Below the pieces are notes generated by a model, which saw only the letters and a list, made by a program, of their open reading frames with translations, was not told where the DNA came from and did no database searches. Positions 46,698-55,601 of a stretch of DNA of 64,000 bases are shown in pieces. Origin of the DNA: Ectopseudomonas guguanensis (GTDB taxonomy: Bacteria; Pseudomonadota; Gammaproteobacteria; Pseudomonadales; Pseudomonadaceae); assembly GCF_900104265.1 (NCBI RefSeq), contig NZ_FNJJ01000011.1, positions 1 through 64,000 of the forward strand. The letters are read 5' to 3'. Numbering within the stretch: position 1 is the stretch's first letter; each line of letters begins with the position of its first letter. The position numbers and the translations under genes were made by a program.

Positions 46698-48164
46698 TTA
46701 CTTATCCTTTCTGACGAAGCCGGGCAGGTTGGCCAGCATGCCGCTCAGGCTTTCGCTGGTGCGCTTGAGCTGACCGACCAGGGAGTCCATGGCGTTGTAC
46801 TGGGCATAGAGGCGCTCCTGCAGGCTCTCCACGCGCTTGTTGAGCGATTCACGCTGCTTGTCGATATCCTTCTTGGTGACTTGCAGGGCATCGTTACGCT
46901 GCTTGAGCACACCGTCGGTGGCGACATAACTGGAGGTGAAGCTGGAAAGGCGCCCCATCAGGCCATTATCGCCCGCCAGGTAGCTACCCACCTGATCAAA
47001 ATCCCTGTCCAATGCAGCCGTCAGCTTGGTGTCATCCAGGGACAGCTTGCCATCCTTGCCGGTGGTGATGCCCAGTTCGGCAAGCGCCTTGATACCGTCC
47101 TGCCCGGAAGTGTTGGCCAGCTCGTTGCGTAGCCCGGACAGCAGTCCGCGCACCGAGGTGTCACCAAACAGCGGCCCGGTAACGGGATTGGACCCGTCTA
47201 CCGGAACAAAGGCCGTCAACTGGGCGGTGGTGCTGATCAGGGCATTGTAGGCATCGACGAACTTTTGCAGGCTGCTTCTCACACCCGCCTTGTCCACGCC
47301 GACCGTGATGTTGATGGTCTTGCCGTCAGTCAGATCGGTGCTGCTCTGCGCCGCGAGCAGATCCAGGGTGACGCCCTCCAGGGCATCGGAAATCTTGTTG
47401 CTGCTACGCACCACCTGCAAGCCATCAATGGTCAGGCGTGCAGACTTGGCCTGGGTGATGACGCCGCCGGCACCACTCGTGGAGTCGGGCTTGAGAAAGG
47501 CGCCCGCGTTGGCCGGGTCGGCAGTCGGGGCAAAGTTCTGGGTGGTCAGCAGGTTGCTGCCGGTAGTCACGCCGTCTTCCTCGGCGACCACCCGGATATC
47601 GTTGCCAGCGCCGGTCTTGGTGGAACTCAGGACAAGACGCGAGCCGGAGTCATCGGTGATGATAGAGGCACTGATGCCGCTGCTCTTGCCAGCCTCGTTG
47701 ATAGCGTCACGCATACCGGCCAGGGTGTTGTTGGCCGCGGTAACGTCCACGCTTATGCTGGTAGTACCGACGGAGATTTCCAGCGTACCGCTATTGAAGG
47801 TGGCGGCCGTGCTGCCGGAGGTGGAAACGGACTGCAAGGCCACCTTGCTACTGGCAGCGAGCTGCTGCACCTGGACACTGTAGGAACCAGCCGGCGCAGT
47901 GCTGGTAGCGGTCGCCTTCAGCGTGCTGCTGCTCGACGAACTGGCTGTTCGGGCTTCGAACAAGGAAGTCTTGTTGAGCGAATCGACAGCGGACTTGAAG
48001 GTATTGAGCGCGCCGGTCAGCGTACCGATCGCAGAGATTCGGGTGGTGGTCTGCTTTTCCAGACGATCAAGCTGACTGGTTTTGGGCGCCTTCTCGGCAT
48101 TCACCAGCGTTTTCACGATGGTGTCGATGTCGATGCCTGAACCTACACCTGTAATCCCTACCAT
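46698..48164 (-). CDS. fliD: Filament cap protein FliD
   Basis: A 488-residue protein: N-terminal GITGVGSGIDIDTIVKTLVNAEKAPKTSQLDRLEKQTTTRISAIGTL, Ser/Thr-rich central domain and C-terminal coiled coil (KQRESLNKRVESLQERLYAQYNAMDSLVGQLKRTSESLSGMLANLPG). ATG at 48164 has GAGG eight bases upstream. Caps the filament and binds mucin in P. aeruginosa. Confidence 0.94.
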   Translation of the reverse strand: MVGITGVGSGIDIDTIVKTLVNAEKAPKTSQLDRLEKQTTTRISAIGTLTGALNTFKSAVDSLNKTSLFEARTASSSSSSTLKATATSTAPAGSYSVQVQQLAASSKVALQSVSTSGSTAATFNSGTLEISVGTTSISVDVTAANNTLAGMRDAINEAGKSSGISASIITDDSGSRLVLSSTKTGAGNDIRVVAEEDGVTTGSNLLTTQNFAPTADPANAGAFLKPDSTSGAGGVITQAKSARLTIDGLQVVRSSNKISDALEGVTLDLLAAQSSTDLTDGKTINITVGVDKAGVRSSLQKFVDAYNALISTTAQLTAFVPVDGSNPVTGPLFGDTSVRGLLSGLRNELANTSGQDGIKALAELGITTGKDGKLSLDDTKLTAALDRDFDQVGSYLAGDNGLMGRLSSFTSSYVATDGVLKQRNDALQVTKKDIDKQRESLNKRVESLQERLYAQYNAMDSLVGQLKRTSESLSGMLANLPGFVRKDK

Positions 48165-48243
48165 GATGCTGTACCTCGTCAAAAATCCGACCGTATCCGC
48201 GGAACAACCGGATAACAGTCAAAACTCATGCCAAGACCATGAA
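48165..48243 (-). promoter_or_regulatory. Sigma-54-like fliD promoter candidate
   Basis: The fliD upstream region contains, on the minus strand, TTGGCATGAGTTTTGAC. The -24 element is good, but the -12 GC is GA, so this is below a consensus site. RpoN control of fliD is known in P. aeruginosa, which supports it. Confidence 0.35.
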
Positions 48244-48648
48244 CTACGCCTCGGCCTTGAACAGAAGGCTGCGCACCTCCGACAGGTTCTCTGCCAACTT
48301 GAGCGCCTCCTCCGATGGAATCTGTCGGATCACATCACCCGATCCCGCATCCGTCACCTTCACCACGACTCGACCGGAACCGTCGTCGACAGCGAAGTTG
48401 ATGCTACGTCGCACGCTTTGAACGAACTCCTGAATGGTCGCAACAGCATCCTCGACCTGTTCGCGACTGATTTCCTGAGGCGGCTCCACTACCCTGGCCT
48501 CGGGCTGCTGCGTCGCCTCTTCGGCAGTCCTGGAAACCATGGCAGCGCCGGCACTGGAGATCTTCTGACGCGCATCGACGTTGCTCGACAGGCCGCTATC
48601 ACGTGCAAGCGTGGGATTTACAGAGGTTTTAATCGAACCGACGTCCAT
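48244..48648 (-). CDS. flaG: Flagellar protein FlaG
   Basis: A 134-residue protein; C-terminal half VQSVRRSINFAVDDGSGRVVVKVTDAGSGDVIRQIPSEEALKLAENL is the FlaG family core. Influences filament length. Between fliC and fliD. Confidence 0.9.
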   Translation of the reverse strand: MDVGSIKTSVNPTLARDSGLSSNVDARQKISSAGAAMVSRTAEEATQQPEARVVEPPQEISREQVEDAVATIQEFVQSVRRSINFAVDDGSGRVVVKVTDAGSGDVIRQIPSEEALKLAENLSEVRSLLFKAEA

Positions 48649-48671
48649 AAATTGCTCCTCACAATGAGGTA

Positions 48672-48702
48672 ACGGGGGAAAGAGCCAGGCCCTTTCCCCC
48701 GT
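48672..48702 (-). terminator. Hairpin after fliC
   Basis: An 11-bp stem ACGGGGGAAAG / CTTTCCCCCGT with a nine-base loop lies 19 bases past the fliC stop. No T run follows, so it could end the abundant fliC message or simply stabilise its 3' end. Confidence 0.6.
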
Positions 48703-48720
48703 AGTCTAGCGCCTTTGACC

Positions 48721-50205
48721 TTAGCCCAGCAGACTGAGCACGGCCTGCGGCAACTGGTTGGCCTGAGCCAGGATCGCGGTACCGGCCTGCTGCAGGATCT
48801 GATTCTTGGTCAGTTCCGAAGTTTCGGCAGCGAAGTCGGTGTCGCGAATCCGGCTACGAGCAGCGGAGGAGTTCTCAGCGATGTTCTGCAGGTTCGAGAT
48901 GGTGTTCTCGAAGCGGTTCTGCACGGCACCGAGCTGAGCACGCTGGCTGTCGATGTTGGAGATCGCACCGTTGATGATACCCAGAGCGTCCTGAGCGCCG
49001 GTGGCCGTACTGATGTCGATGGTGTTCACCGCATCCAGCTGGCTGAAGCCGTCAGCACCCAGACCGCCGGTGAGGCCAGTGACCTGGAAGGCATCGGCTG
49101 CCTCGAGCTGAACCTGGCCGTCGGCGCGTGCACCGCCACCTGCGACGATGGTCGCTGCGGCACCCACGTTGTCCACACCGTCGAAGCTCTTGGCCTGCAG
49201 AGTCGCACCACCCGAACCGGCGTAGTTACTGATGCTGATTGCATCGCCACGCGAGCTGACCAGTTCGATGGTGCCGCCTTTGGAGACTGCCGAGATGCCG
49301 GTTTTGCCGGTTTCACGGTTGATGGCATCAGCCAACGAGGACAGGTTTGTTACATCGTCGACGACCGCCGATACGGTAGCTGCATCGCTGTCCTTCGACT
49401 TGCTGGTCAGACCGGAGAGGTTGAAGGAGACGGTGCCGGAAGCGGTGATGCCACCCAGTACGGCCACGGTGCGAGCGTTGGCAGTTACGCCGGTCTCGTC
49501 GCTCTTCGAGTTGATCGCACGAGCCACTTCGCTGGCCGAGCCGCTGGCAGCGCCGCTAATGGCGACATCACCGTTGGAAAGCTTGGAGTTGATGTTGAAC
49601 GAAGAGCTGCCGTAGGCGCTGCCCGAAGTGGCGCTGAAAGTGGCACCGGAAGCGGTGGCCTGAGCAGCGCCACCGGAGGTGGTGAAGCGGTTGATGCCGA
49701 TGCGATCGGTAGAAGCAGAGCCGATGGAAACGCTGATGGTTTCGTAGGCGTTGGCACCGACCTGGAAGCTCTGCGAACCGAAGCTGCCATCGAGGATCTT
49801 GCGACCACCGAAGCTGGTGGTGTCAGCGATACGGTTCAGTTCCTGTTGCAGCTGGGCGACTTCGCCCTGCAGAGCAGCACGTTCGGTAGCGCCGTTGGAG
49901 CCGTTGGCCGACTGCAGCGCCAGGTCACGCATGCGCTGCAGGATGCCGGTGGACTGTTGCAGTGCACCTTCAGCGGTCTGCGCCAGGGAGATACCGTCGT
50001 TGGCGTTACGGGTAGCCACGCCAAGGCCGCTGATCTGGCTGGTCAGGCGGTTGGCGATCTGCAAACCGGCAGCGTCGTCTTTGGCGCTGTTGATGCGATA
50101 GCCGGTGGACAGGCGCTGGAGGGAAGTATCCAGGCCTTTGGACGAGGTGTTCAGGTTACGCTGAGTGTTGAGAGACGCAACGTTAGTGTTGACTGTAAGG
50201 GCCAT
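48721..50205 (-). CDS. fliC: Flagellin FliC
   Basis: A 494-residue flagellin: conserved D0/D1 N-terminus [41 protein letters not shown] immune epitope region, TLR5-type [16 protein letters not shown] and C-terminal [32 protein letters not shown]. The variable centre (about 170-390) is Ser/Thr/Ala/Gly-rich, suitable for O-glycosylation. ATG at 50205 with GGAGG upstream. Confidence 0.97.
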   Translation of the reverse strand: MALTVNTNVASLNTQRNLNTSSKGLDTSLQRLSTGYRINSAKDDAAGLQIANRLTSQISGLGVATRNANDGISLAQTAEGALQQSTGILQRMRDLALQSANGSNGATERAALQGEVAQLQQELNRIADTTSFGGRKILDGSFGSQSFQVGANAYETISVSIGSASTDRIGINRFTTSGGAAQATASGATFSATSGSAYGSSSFNINSKLSNGDVAISGAASGSASEVARAINSKSDETGVTANARTVAVLGGITASGTVSFNLSGLTSKSKDSDAATVSAVVDDVTNLSSLADAINRETGKTGISAVSKGGTIELVSSRGDAISISNYAGSGGATLQAKSFDGVDNVGAAATIVAGGGARADGQVQLEAADAFQVTGLTGGLGADGFSQLDAVNTIDISTATGAQDALGIINGAISNIDSQRAQLGAVQNRFENTISNLQNIAENSSAARSRIRDTDFAAETSELTKNQILQQAGTAILAQANQLPQAVLSLLG

Positions 50206-50237
50206 GGTATTGCCTCCAGATGACCTTAGAACCGTTT

Positions 50238-50273
50238 GTCTGAGCTTGCGAGCTCGGGCCTGCATGCTCAGAC
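50238..50273 (-). promoter_or_regulatory. Leader hairpin of fliC mRNA
   Basis: Eight-base arms GTCTGAGC (50238-50245) and GCTCAGAC (50266-50273) form a stem in the roughly 85-base 5' leader between the sigma-28 promoter and the fliC ATG. A 20-base loop holds a smaller AGCTTGCGAGCT palindrome. It may stabilise the message or regulate translation. Confidence 0.5.
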
Positions 50274-50299
50274 GCCCAGAGAGTTCGCATTCGATCTCT

Positions 50300-50326
50300 T
50301 TATCGGCGCTTGCCTAAGGAGCTTTA
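50300..50326 (-). promoter_or_regulatory. Sigma-28 (FliA) promoter of fliC
   Basis: Minus strand TAAA (50326-50323), 15-base spacer, GCCGATAA (50307-50300): exact FliA consensus. Places the transcript start about 85 bases before the fliC ATG. Confidence 0.93.
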
Positions 50327-50412
50327 GAGACAATTTTCAGCTTTTTTTTATTCTTCTCAGTCAATCACTTAACTAGCCATACCAGCCTTTCCTGGCCGCC
50401 CTGACTGAAAAC

Positions 50413-50439
50413 CGTCGAGCGCCTTTGCAGCGCTCGACG
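50413..50439 (-). terminator. Terminator of the glycosylation operon
   Basis: Ten-base stem CGTCGAGCGC / GCGCTCGACG with a seven-base loop, followed on the minus strand by GTTTTCAG, begins 13 bases past the glycosyltransferase stop. The T run is short. Confidence 0.65.
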
Positions 50440-50451
50440 ATCCTTGCCTGC

Positions 50452-53400
50452 TCAATCCGGCATCCACGCCCTTTGCCAGCGGTGCAGATTCTCGCCTTCG
50501 AGCATCCAGTCACGATAAACCGCCTCGCGTAGCCGATCCCCCGCCTGCGCAGCAGCATCCAGGTCATTGATGTGCATGCGGATGGCATCGACCCAATCGC
50601 GGAAGCGGTTCTTGACCCGCGTCACCGGCAAATCACCGCGATAGCACAGCAGATCGCTGCAAATCACCGGGAAACCGCAGGCACCGTACTCGAGGAGGCG
50701 CAGATTGCTCTTGCACTCGTTGAACAGGTTCGGCTCCACCGGCGCCAATGCCAGGTCGAGATCCAGGCTCGCGAGCGCAGCCGGATAACCCTCGATATCG
50801 ACACCGCCGTGAAATTCATTAACGTACGGCCTGATGGCATCCGGGCACATGCCCATGAATACCCACTCGACCTCCCCTGCCAGCTCGCGAACGACATCCA
50901 CGATAAGCTCCAGATCACCGGTGTGGCTCACGCCACCCGCCCAGCCTACCCGAGGCTGGCGTCCGCGTTGGCGCTGGCTTTGCAGGCCCTTCCACCAGGT
51001 TGTCGGCAGACGGTTCTCGACCACCCGGATGTCGTCGTGCAGGCCGGCGAACGCCTCTGCCAACGGCTGAGTGGAGACGACGAAACGATCGACGAATTCC
51101 AGGCCGCGGCGCAGCGACTTGAGAATGTCCCGCGGCATCTGCCCCCGGTGCACGCTCTTGAGCGGCAGGTTGGGCAGGTAATCATCCAGTTCATATACCT
51201 TGAATGCTCGCGAGAAGCGCTTGATACGGCGCATGGCGTCCAGGCGCTCCTCACCGATCTGGCGCTGCAGAACCACCACATCGGGAGCGTAACGCTCCAG
51301 GTCCGTCACCTGCAGCAGGCCCATGGACAAGGTGCCATCGAGCAGGCCCTGCTCCTTCAGCGCCGAGAACGGCTGAATGACCCGGTAATGGCCGCATCCC
51401 CAGGGATCGGCAGGATGAGCCAGCACCACCGGCAGCGGCCTCCAGCTCAGCGGGCGCCAGGTCAGGGACACGTCGCTTTCCAGATCGAAGCCGGGGCCAC
51501 TCAATGCCAGGTTGCGGTTGTAGGCCGGATCGTTGGCCAACTGCGGCAGGTACCGATCATAGAGCGCGTCCTGCGCCTCGGTGCTGGCGCCTTCCTGCCT
51601 GGCCTCATGCAGGAGAATGGCGTTCGCTGCCCAGACCGTCAGGTAGCCTGCATCGCGCACCCGCAGGCACAGATCGACATCGCGGTAGGCGGCCAGGGTG
51701 GCGTCCATGCCGCCGACATGGTGGAAGACCTCTGCGCGTACCATCAGGCAGTCTTCGCCGACCGCGGTGTAATTCTGGTCCACCTGGAGGCGCTGCAGGT
51801 AACCCGGCGCCTCCATCGGCTCGCCAGCGAATGCAGGGCTGGCCGGGCCGTTGAGGCCCAGCAGGAGCCCCGCCTGGGCGATACGGCCGTTCGCCGTGAG
51901 GAGCTTGCCGCCCACCACACCCACCTCGGGACGCTGGGCATGGTTGAGCAACTCGCCCAGCCAATCGGCATTGACGATGGCCGCTTCGCCGGACAGCAGC
52001 AACAGGTACTCACCGCGCGCCTGTTCGGCAGCACGGTTCTGCGCCAGCCCCGCCCCGACGCCGATCACACGCACCTTGTCGTCCCCCAGAGCCGCTACGT
52101 CACGCAGCCAGGCGCTGACGTCCGGACGGTTGCCACTGTCGGCCAGCAGCAACTCGTAATGCCCGTAGGCGGTCTTTTCCAGCAGGCTGTCGGTACAGCG
52201 CTGCAGGGCAGCCAGGGGCACGTCCGTCGCCAGAATGATCGACACCAGCGGGTTCGCGGCGTGGCCGTAGTGCACCCGGTAGCGACCCGGCAAGCCGGGC
52301 AGGATCCGGGCCTGGTAGCCGCGGTTGCCCAGATGGCGTTCTATCACCCGACGCTCATCGGCGTTATCGAGCAACGCTGGTGCATCGGTGATCAGCATGG
52401 GCTCGTCGATGTGTCCCAACCCGTTCAGCCCTTCCTGCTCGATCAGGCGGGTCAACAGTTCGAACTCGAAGGCCTCGGGATATTCGGCGTCGAAGCCACC
52501 GACGGCCAGGAACAGATCGCGGCGATACAACCAGTGACGCGCCATCACCATCGGGAAGCTGAGCAGCAGGTCGAGGTTGAAACCCGGCAGAAAGGCAGCC
52601 CCCAGGCCGCCATCGGGCAAGCGCTGCAACTGGTCGCCATAGACGGCACGGCAATCGGGATTGGTGGTCAATTCCAGCCCGGCGATCATCAGCCCGCTCT
52701 GGGTGAACTCGTCGCCGGCGCGCGCCAGCATGAACCACTGACAATCGCTGGCCTGCACGGCACGGTTGATCTGCGTCGCCAGGGGCTCGTCGCTCAGGCG
52801 CAGGAAATGCAGCTTGTCCGCAGCCGAAGTGGCCGGCACTTCGGAGGGTGTGATTACCAGTATCCGCAAAGTGGCGTACAGGCAGCGTTCACCGATCAGA
52901 CTCTTCAGCGTGACCATCAACCGTTCGGGCTGCCCGTCGGTATCGAGCACCACGATGCCGATCAGCGGCCCGCCCTGGTGATCCTGCAGGTATTCGGCGA
53001 TCAGGCGGTTCTCGGTCGCCGTCGGCAGACGCTCGGCCAGCCATTGCGTCAGGCCGCCCCGGGGGCGCTCGCCCAGGCTCTCGAGCATCTGCTGGCGGCC
53101 GCGCTGCAGGCCCTCGCTCGCAGAGCCCGAATAACGTTCGTAGAGCTCGCGGTACAGCGCCGGGAAGTTCTTGCGCTCGCGCCCCAGCATGTGGTCGCCG
53201 CCCGCACCAGGCGCCCGCGTATGAACCTCGCTGGTCACGGTCGGGACGTGCACGAAGGGATAACGCGTGGCCAGGCGCAGCAGCATGTCCCAGTCTTCGA
53301 ACGCGGCAAGGCCGGTATCGAACTCGCCGACGCTGGCGAGCATCTGCCGCGGATGCGCCCAGGTATTGACCGGAATGTAGTTCTGCACGAACAGACGATC

Positions 53401-55476
53401 GCGATCGAACACCTCGTGCTTGAACGGCTGACCACGGCCGAGCTCGATGCGCTGGCCGTCTTCCAGCTTCTCGTTGACGTATTCCACCCCGGTATAGATG
53501 ACGCTATCGGGATGGCGCTCGAACGCCTCGGCCAGCACCGCCAGGTGATTGGGCAGGTAGATGTCGTCGTCGTCGAGGTAGACGATGTAGCGCCCACGAG
53601 CAAGCGCCAGCCCCGCGTTACGCGCCGCGGACAGGCCCTGGTTGCGCCCCTGGCGAATATAGGTGATGGGGAAATCGTAGGCAGCCAGCAAATGCTCCAC
53701 CGGCTCGCCGTTGTCATTGACCAGGATGACTTCGAAGTCGCGCAGCGTCTGGCTGCCGACACTGGCCAGGGCGTCCTGCAGCAGATCGGGGCGGTTGTAG
53801 GTGGTGAGGATGATGGAGAACAGCGCTCGCTCGTCAAACGCCGCGAGCGCCTCGAGCCGCTCGCACAGGAGCCGTACGCGAACGCCCAGCGGCGACTCGA
53901 GCTCATCGGGATACAGGGCCAGACGTCGGCGCAGGTGCGCCGCCACGTCGCGCTCCCGACCTCGTAACTTGCCCTGAGCATTGCGCTCGAAAACGCCTTC
54001 AACCAGGCGGATGTGATCGGCCAGCGGCGCATTCGACGAGTAGAACTCGGTAGAGAGCTGTGCCGAGTGAGCCCGATAGGTGACGCCGGGCTCGCTCAGG
54101 AAGATGAAATCGGGGTGCTTCTCCGCCACCTGCAGCATGGAAAGCCAGTCACCGGCGCCATTGAGCCGAGGATCGCGTCGCCAGACCTGGAGAAATGGCG
54201 CTCGCTGGATCAGCGCCGCCGACGGAGGAATGTAGTTGTCATGAATCAGCAGCTCCGCCACTTCGTTGCGGCCGCCGTCATAGTCATCGTTGCGATAGCC
54301 CGGATGCCTGGGTGCGGCGAGTGCCTCGCCCTGCTCGTTGACCCAACGTATCGCGGTGTAGCCAACGACGGCTTCGGGCTTTTGCAACAATCGGGGCAAG
54401 AGGCGCGACAGGTAGCCGGGGTTGTAGAAGTCATCGGCCATCAGCATCGACAGATAGCGACCGCGAGCAAGCTGGATGCCGTTGAGCACGTTGTAGCTGG
54501 GGCCGACATTGCGCAGATTGCGCAGATAACGCACACGAGGTTCGTCCGCATAGGCCCGCATGATCTCTGGAGTGCCGTCCGTCGAGGCGTTGTCCAGAAC
54601 GAGAATCTCGATATCCTCCAGCCCCTGCTCCAGCACCGAGGACACCGCTTGCCTGAGGAAGCGACCGTGGTTGTAGGTCGGGATGATCACGCTGAGCAAC
54701 GGCACGCTGCCGCGGACGGCGGCGGCATCACCGGCGATGGCGGCGGTCAGCGCAACGATCCAGCACTCGATGGAATGGGGATAACTGCGCCTGTCGGTGA
54801 AGAACGCCTGCAGCACTGCAGCTGCGGCGCCGACCTCGGCATTGCAGCGTGCGTTGATCTCCGGCTCACCCGCACAGCCCCGAGCATCGATGTAGCAGCC
54901 TTGCGGTAACCACTCGGGCACGTTCCAATCGCCCAGGTGCACAGGTACGCTGCCCTTTTCCAGGCACTCACGCCACTGCGGCGAGAGCAACCCCGGCAAC
55001 TCGGGTGCATCGGCGCAGATTGCCCAGTGCGATGCGCTGGATGGCGATACCGGCAGATTAAGCGGCTGGTTCAGGCAAACGAGTCGGCCATCGGTGAAGG
55101 GCTCGCCGAGCGGAAGGAAAATGCGTGCGAACGAGGCCTCCTGCTCGGCGGAAAAACGTGGCTGCGCGCCCCGCAGCAGAAGATAGCGACGCACCTGCGG
55201 GTTCGCCGCAACGAGCGCTGGCCCGGCCGGGACGCCTGCCACGAGCAGGAGGGCGTCATGCGTCACCTCTTGCCCCGTCACCAGGCGCTCGAAAATCAGC
55301 CCATGGGCATCGCCATAGGCCTGCAGCTGCCGCCAGGGCAGCTCAAGCAGCAAAGGCTGCCAGGATGCTTCGTCGAGGACGAAAAGCTGCTCGGGATCAT
55401 CGCAGGCCACGCCTGCGATACCTACCCGCCACGGCCTGTCGAGGCAACGACCTCCGACCATCACTTCACTCTGCAT
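50452..55476 (-). CDS. Giant multi-domain glycosyltransferase (FgtA-like)
   Basis: About 1,674 residues containing several glycosyltransferase modules. An unassigned N-terminal domain (1-260) is followed by GT-A (GT2) modules at about 260-480 (LSVIIPTYNHGRFLRQAV, DNASTDGT) and 555-800 (IILTTYNRPDLLQDAL, YLDDDDIYLPNH), weaker GT2-like modules at about 870-1080 and 1100-1330 (SIILATDVPLAALQR), and a GT-B-like C-terminus at 1420-1674 (DPWGCGHYRVIQPF, YELDDYLPN). Next to fliC, like fgtA of P. aeruginosa and fgt1/2 of P. syringae, so it likely builds or transfers flagellin O-glycans. Start is uncertain; 55476 chosen because AGGGGG precedes it (others at 55491, 55542). Confidence 0.85.
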   Translation of the reverse strand: MQSEVMVGGRCLDRPWRVGIAGVACDDPEQLFVLDEASWQPLLLELPWRQLQAYGDAHGLIFERLVTGQEVTHDALLLVAGVPAGPALVAANPQVRRYLLLRGAQPRFSAEQEASFARIFLPLGEPFTDGRLVCLNQPLNLPVSPSSASHWAICADAPELPGLLSPQWRECLEKGSVPVHLGDWNVPEWLPQGCYIDARGCAGEPEINARCNAEVGAAAAVLQAFFTDRRSYPHSIECWIVALTAAIAGDAAAVRGSVPLLSVIIPTYNHGRFLRQAVSSVLEQGLEDIEILVLDNASTDGTPEIMRAYADEPRVRYLRNLRNVGPSYNVLNGIQLARGRYLSMLMADDFYNPGYLSRLLPRLLQKPEAVVGYTAIRWVNEQGEALAAPRHPGYRNDDYDGGRNEVAELLIHDNYIPPSAALIQRAPFLQVWRRDPRLNGAGDWLSMLQVAEKHPDFIFLSEPGVTYRAHSAQLSTEFYSSNAPLADHIRLVEGVFERNAQGKLRGRERDVAAHLRRRLALYPDELESPLGVRVRLLCERLEALAAFDERALFSIILTTYNRPDLLQDALASVGSQTLRDFEVILVNDNGEPVEHLLAAYDFPITYIRQGRNQGLSAARNAGLALARGRYIVYLDDDDIYLPNHLAVLAEAFERHPDSVIYTGVEYVNEKLEDGQRIELGRGQPFKHEVFDRDRLFVQNYIPVNTWAHPRQMLASVGEFDTGLAAFEDWDMLLRLATRYPFVHVPTVTSEVHTRAPGAGGDHMLGRERKNFPALYRELYERYSGSASEGLQRGRQQMLESLGERPRGGLTQWLAERLPTATENRLIAEYLQDHQGGPLIGIVVLDTDGQPERLMVTLKSLIGERCLYATLRILVITPSEVPATSAADKLHFLRLSDEPLATQINRAVQASDCQWFMLARAGDEFTQSGLMIAGLELTTNPDCRAVYGDQLQRLPDGGLGAAFLPGFNLDLLLSFPMVMARHWLYRRDLFLAVGGFDAEYPEAFEFELLTRLIEQEGLNGLGHIDEPMLITDAPALLDNADERRVIERHLGNRGYQARILPGLPGRYRVHYGHAANPLVSIILATDVPLAALQRCTDSLLEKTAYGHYELLLADSGNRPDVSAWLRDVAALGDDKVRVIGVGAGLAQNRAAEQARGEYLLLLSGEAAIVNADWLGELLNHAQRPEVGVVGGKLLTANGRIAQAGLLLGLNGPASPAFAGEPMEAPGYLQRLQVDQNYTAVGEDCLMVRAEVFHHVGGMDATLAAYRDVDLCLRVRDAGYLTVWAANAILLHEARQEGASTEAQDALYDRYLPQLANDPAYNRNLALSGPGFDLESDVSLTWRPLSWRPLPVVLAHPADPWGCGHYRVIQPFSALKEQGLLDGTLSMGLLQVTDLERYAPDVVVLQRQIGEERLDAMRRIKRFSRAFKVYELDDYLPNLPLKSVHRGQMPRDILKSLRRGLEFVDRFVVSTQPLAEAFAGLHDDIRVVENRLPTTWWKGLQSQRQRGRQPRVGWAGGVSHTGDLELIVDVVRELAGEVEWVFMGMCPDAIRPYVNEFHGGVDIEGYPAALASLDLDLALAPVEPNLFNECKSNLRLLEYGACGFPVICSDLLCYRGDLPVTRVKNRFRDWVDAIRMHINDLDAAAQAGDRLREAVYRDWMLEGENLHRWQRAWMPD

Positions 55477-55601
55477 CATGCCCCCTGTCATTGTGTTGCG
55501 CCCCGCAAGGGCATCGGCGTCGGAACTTGCCGTGGGCCGCATGCCTTCGAGCAAGGCGTTCCCGGGCTGGCCGGGCGAATTATCCCTGTTGACCGCATGG
55601 C

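Noticed and set aside
50572..53967. Plus-strand frame of 1,131 codons antisense to the giant glycosyltransferase
   Set aside because: Composition artefact; the minus-strand protein contains clear glycosyltransferase motifs.
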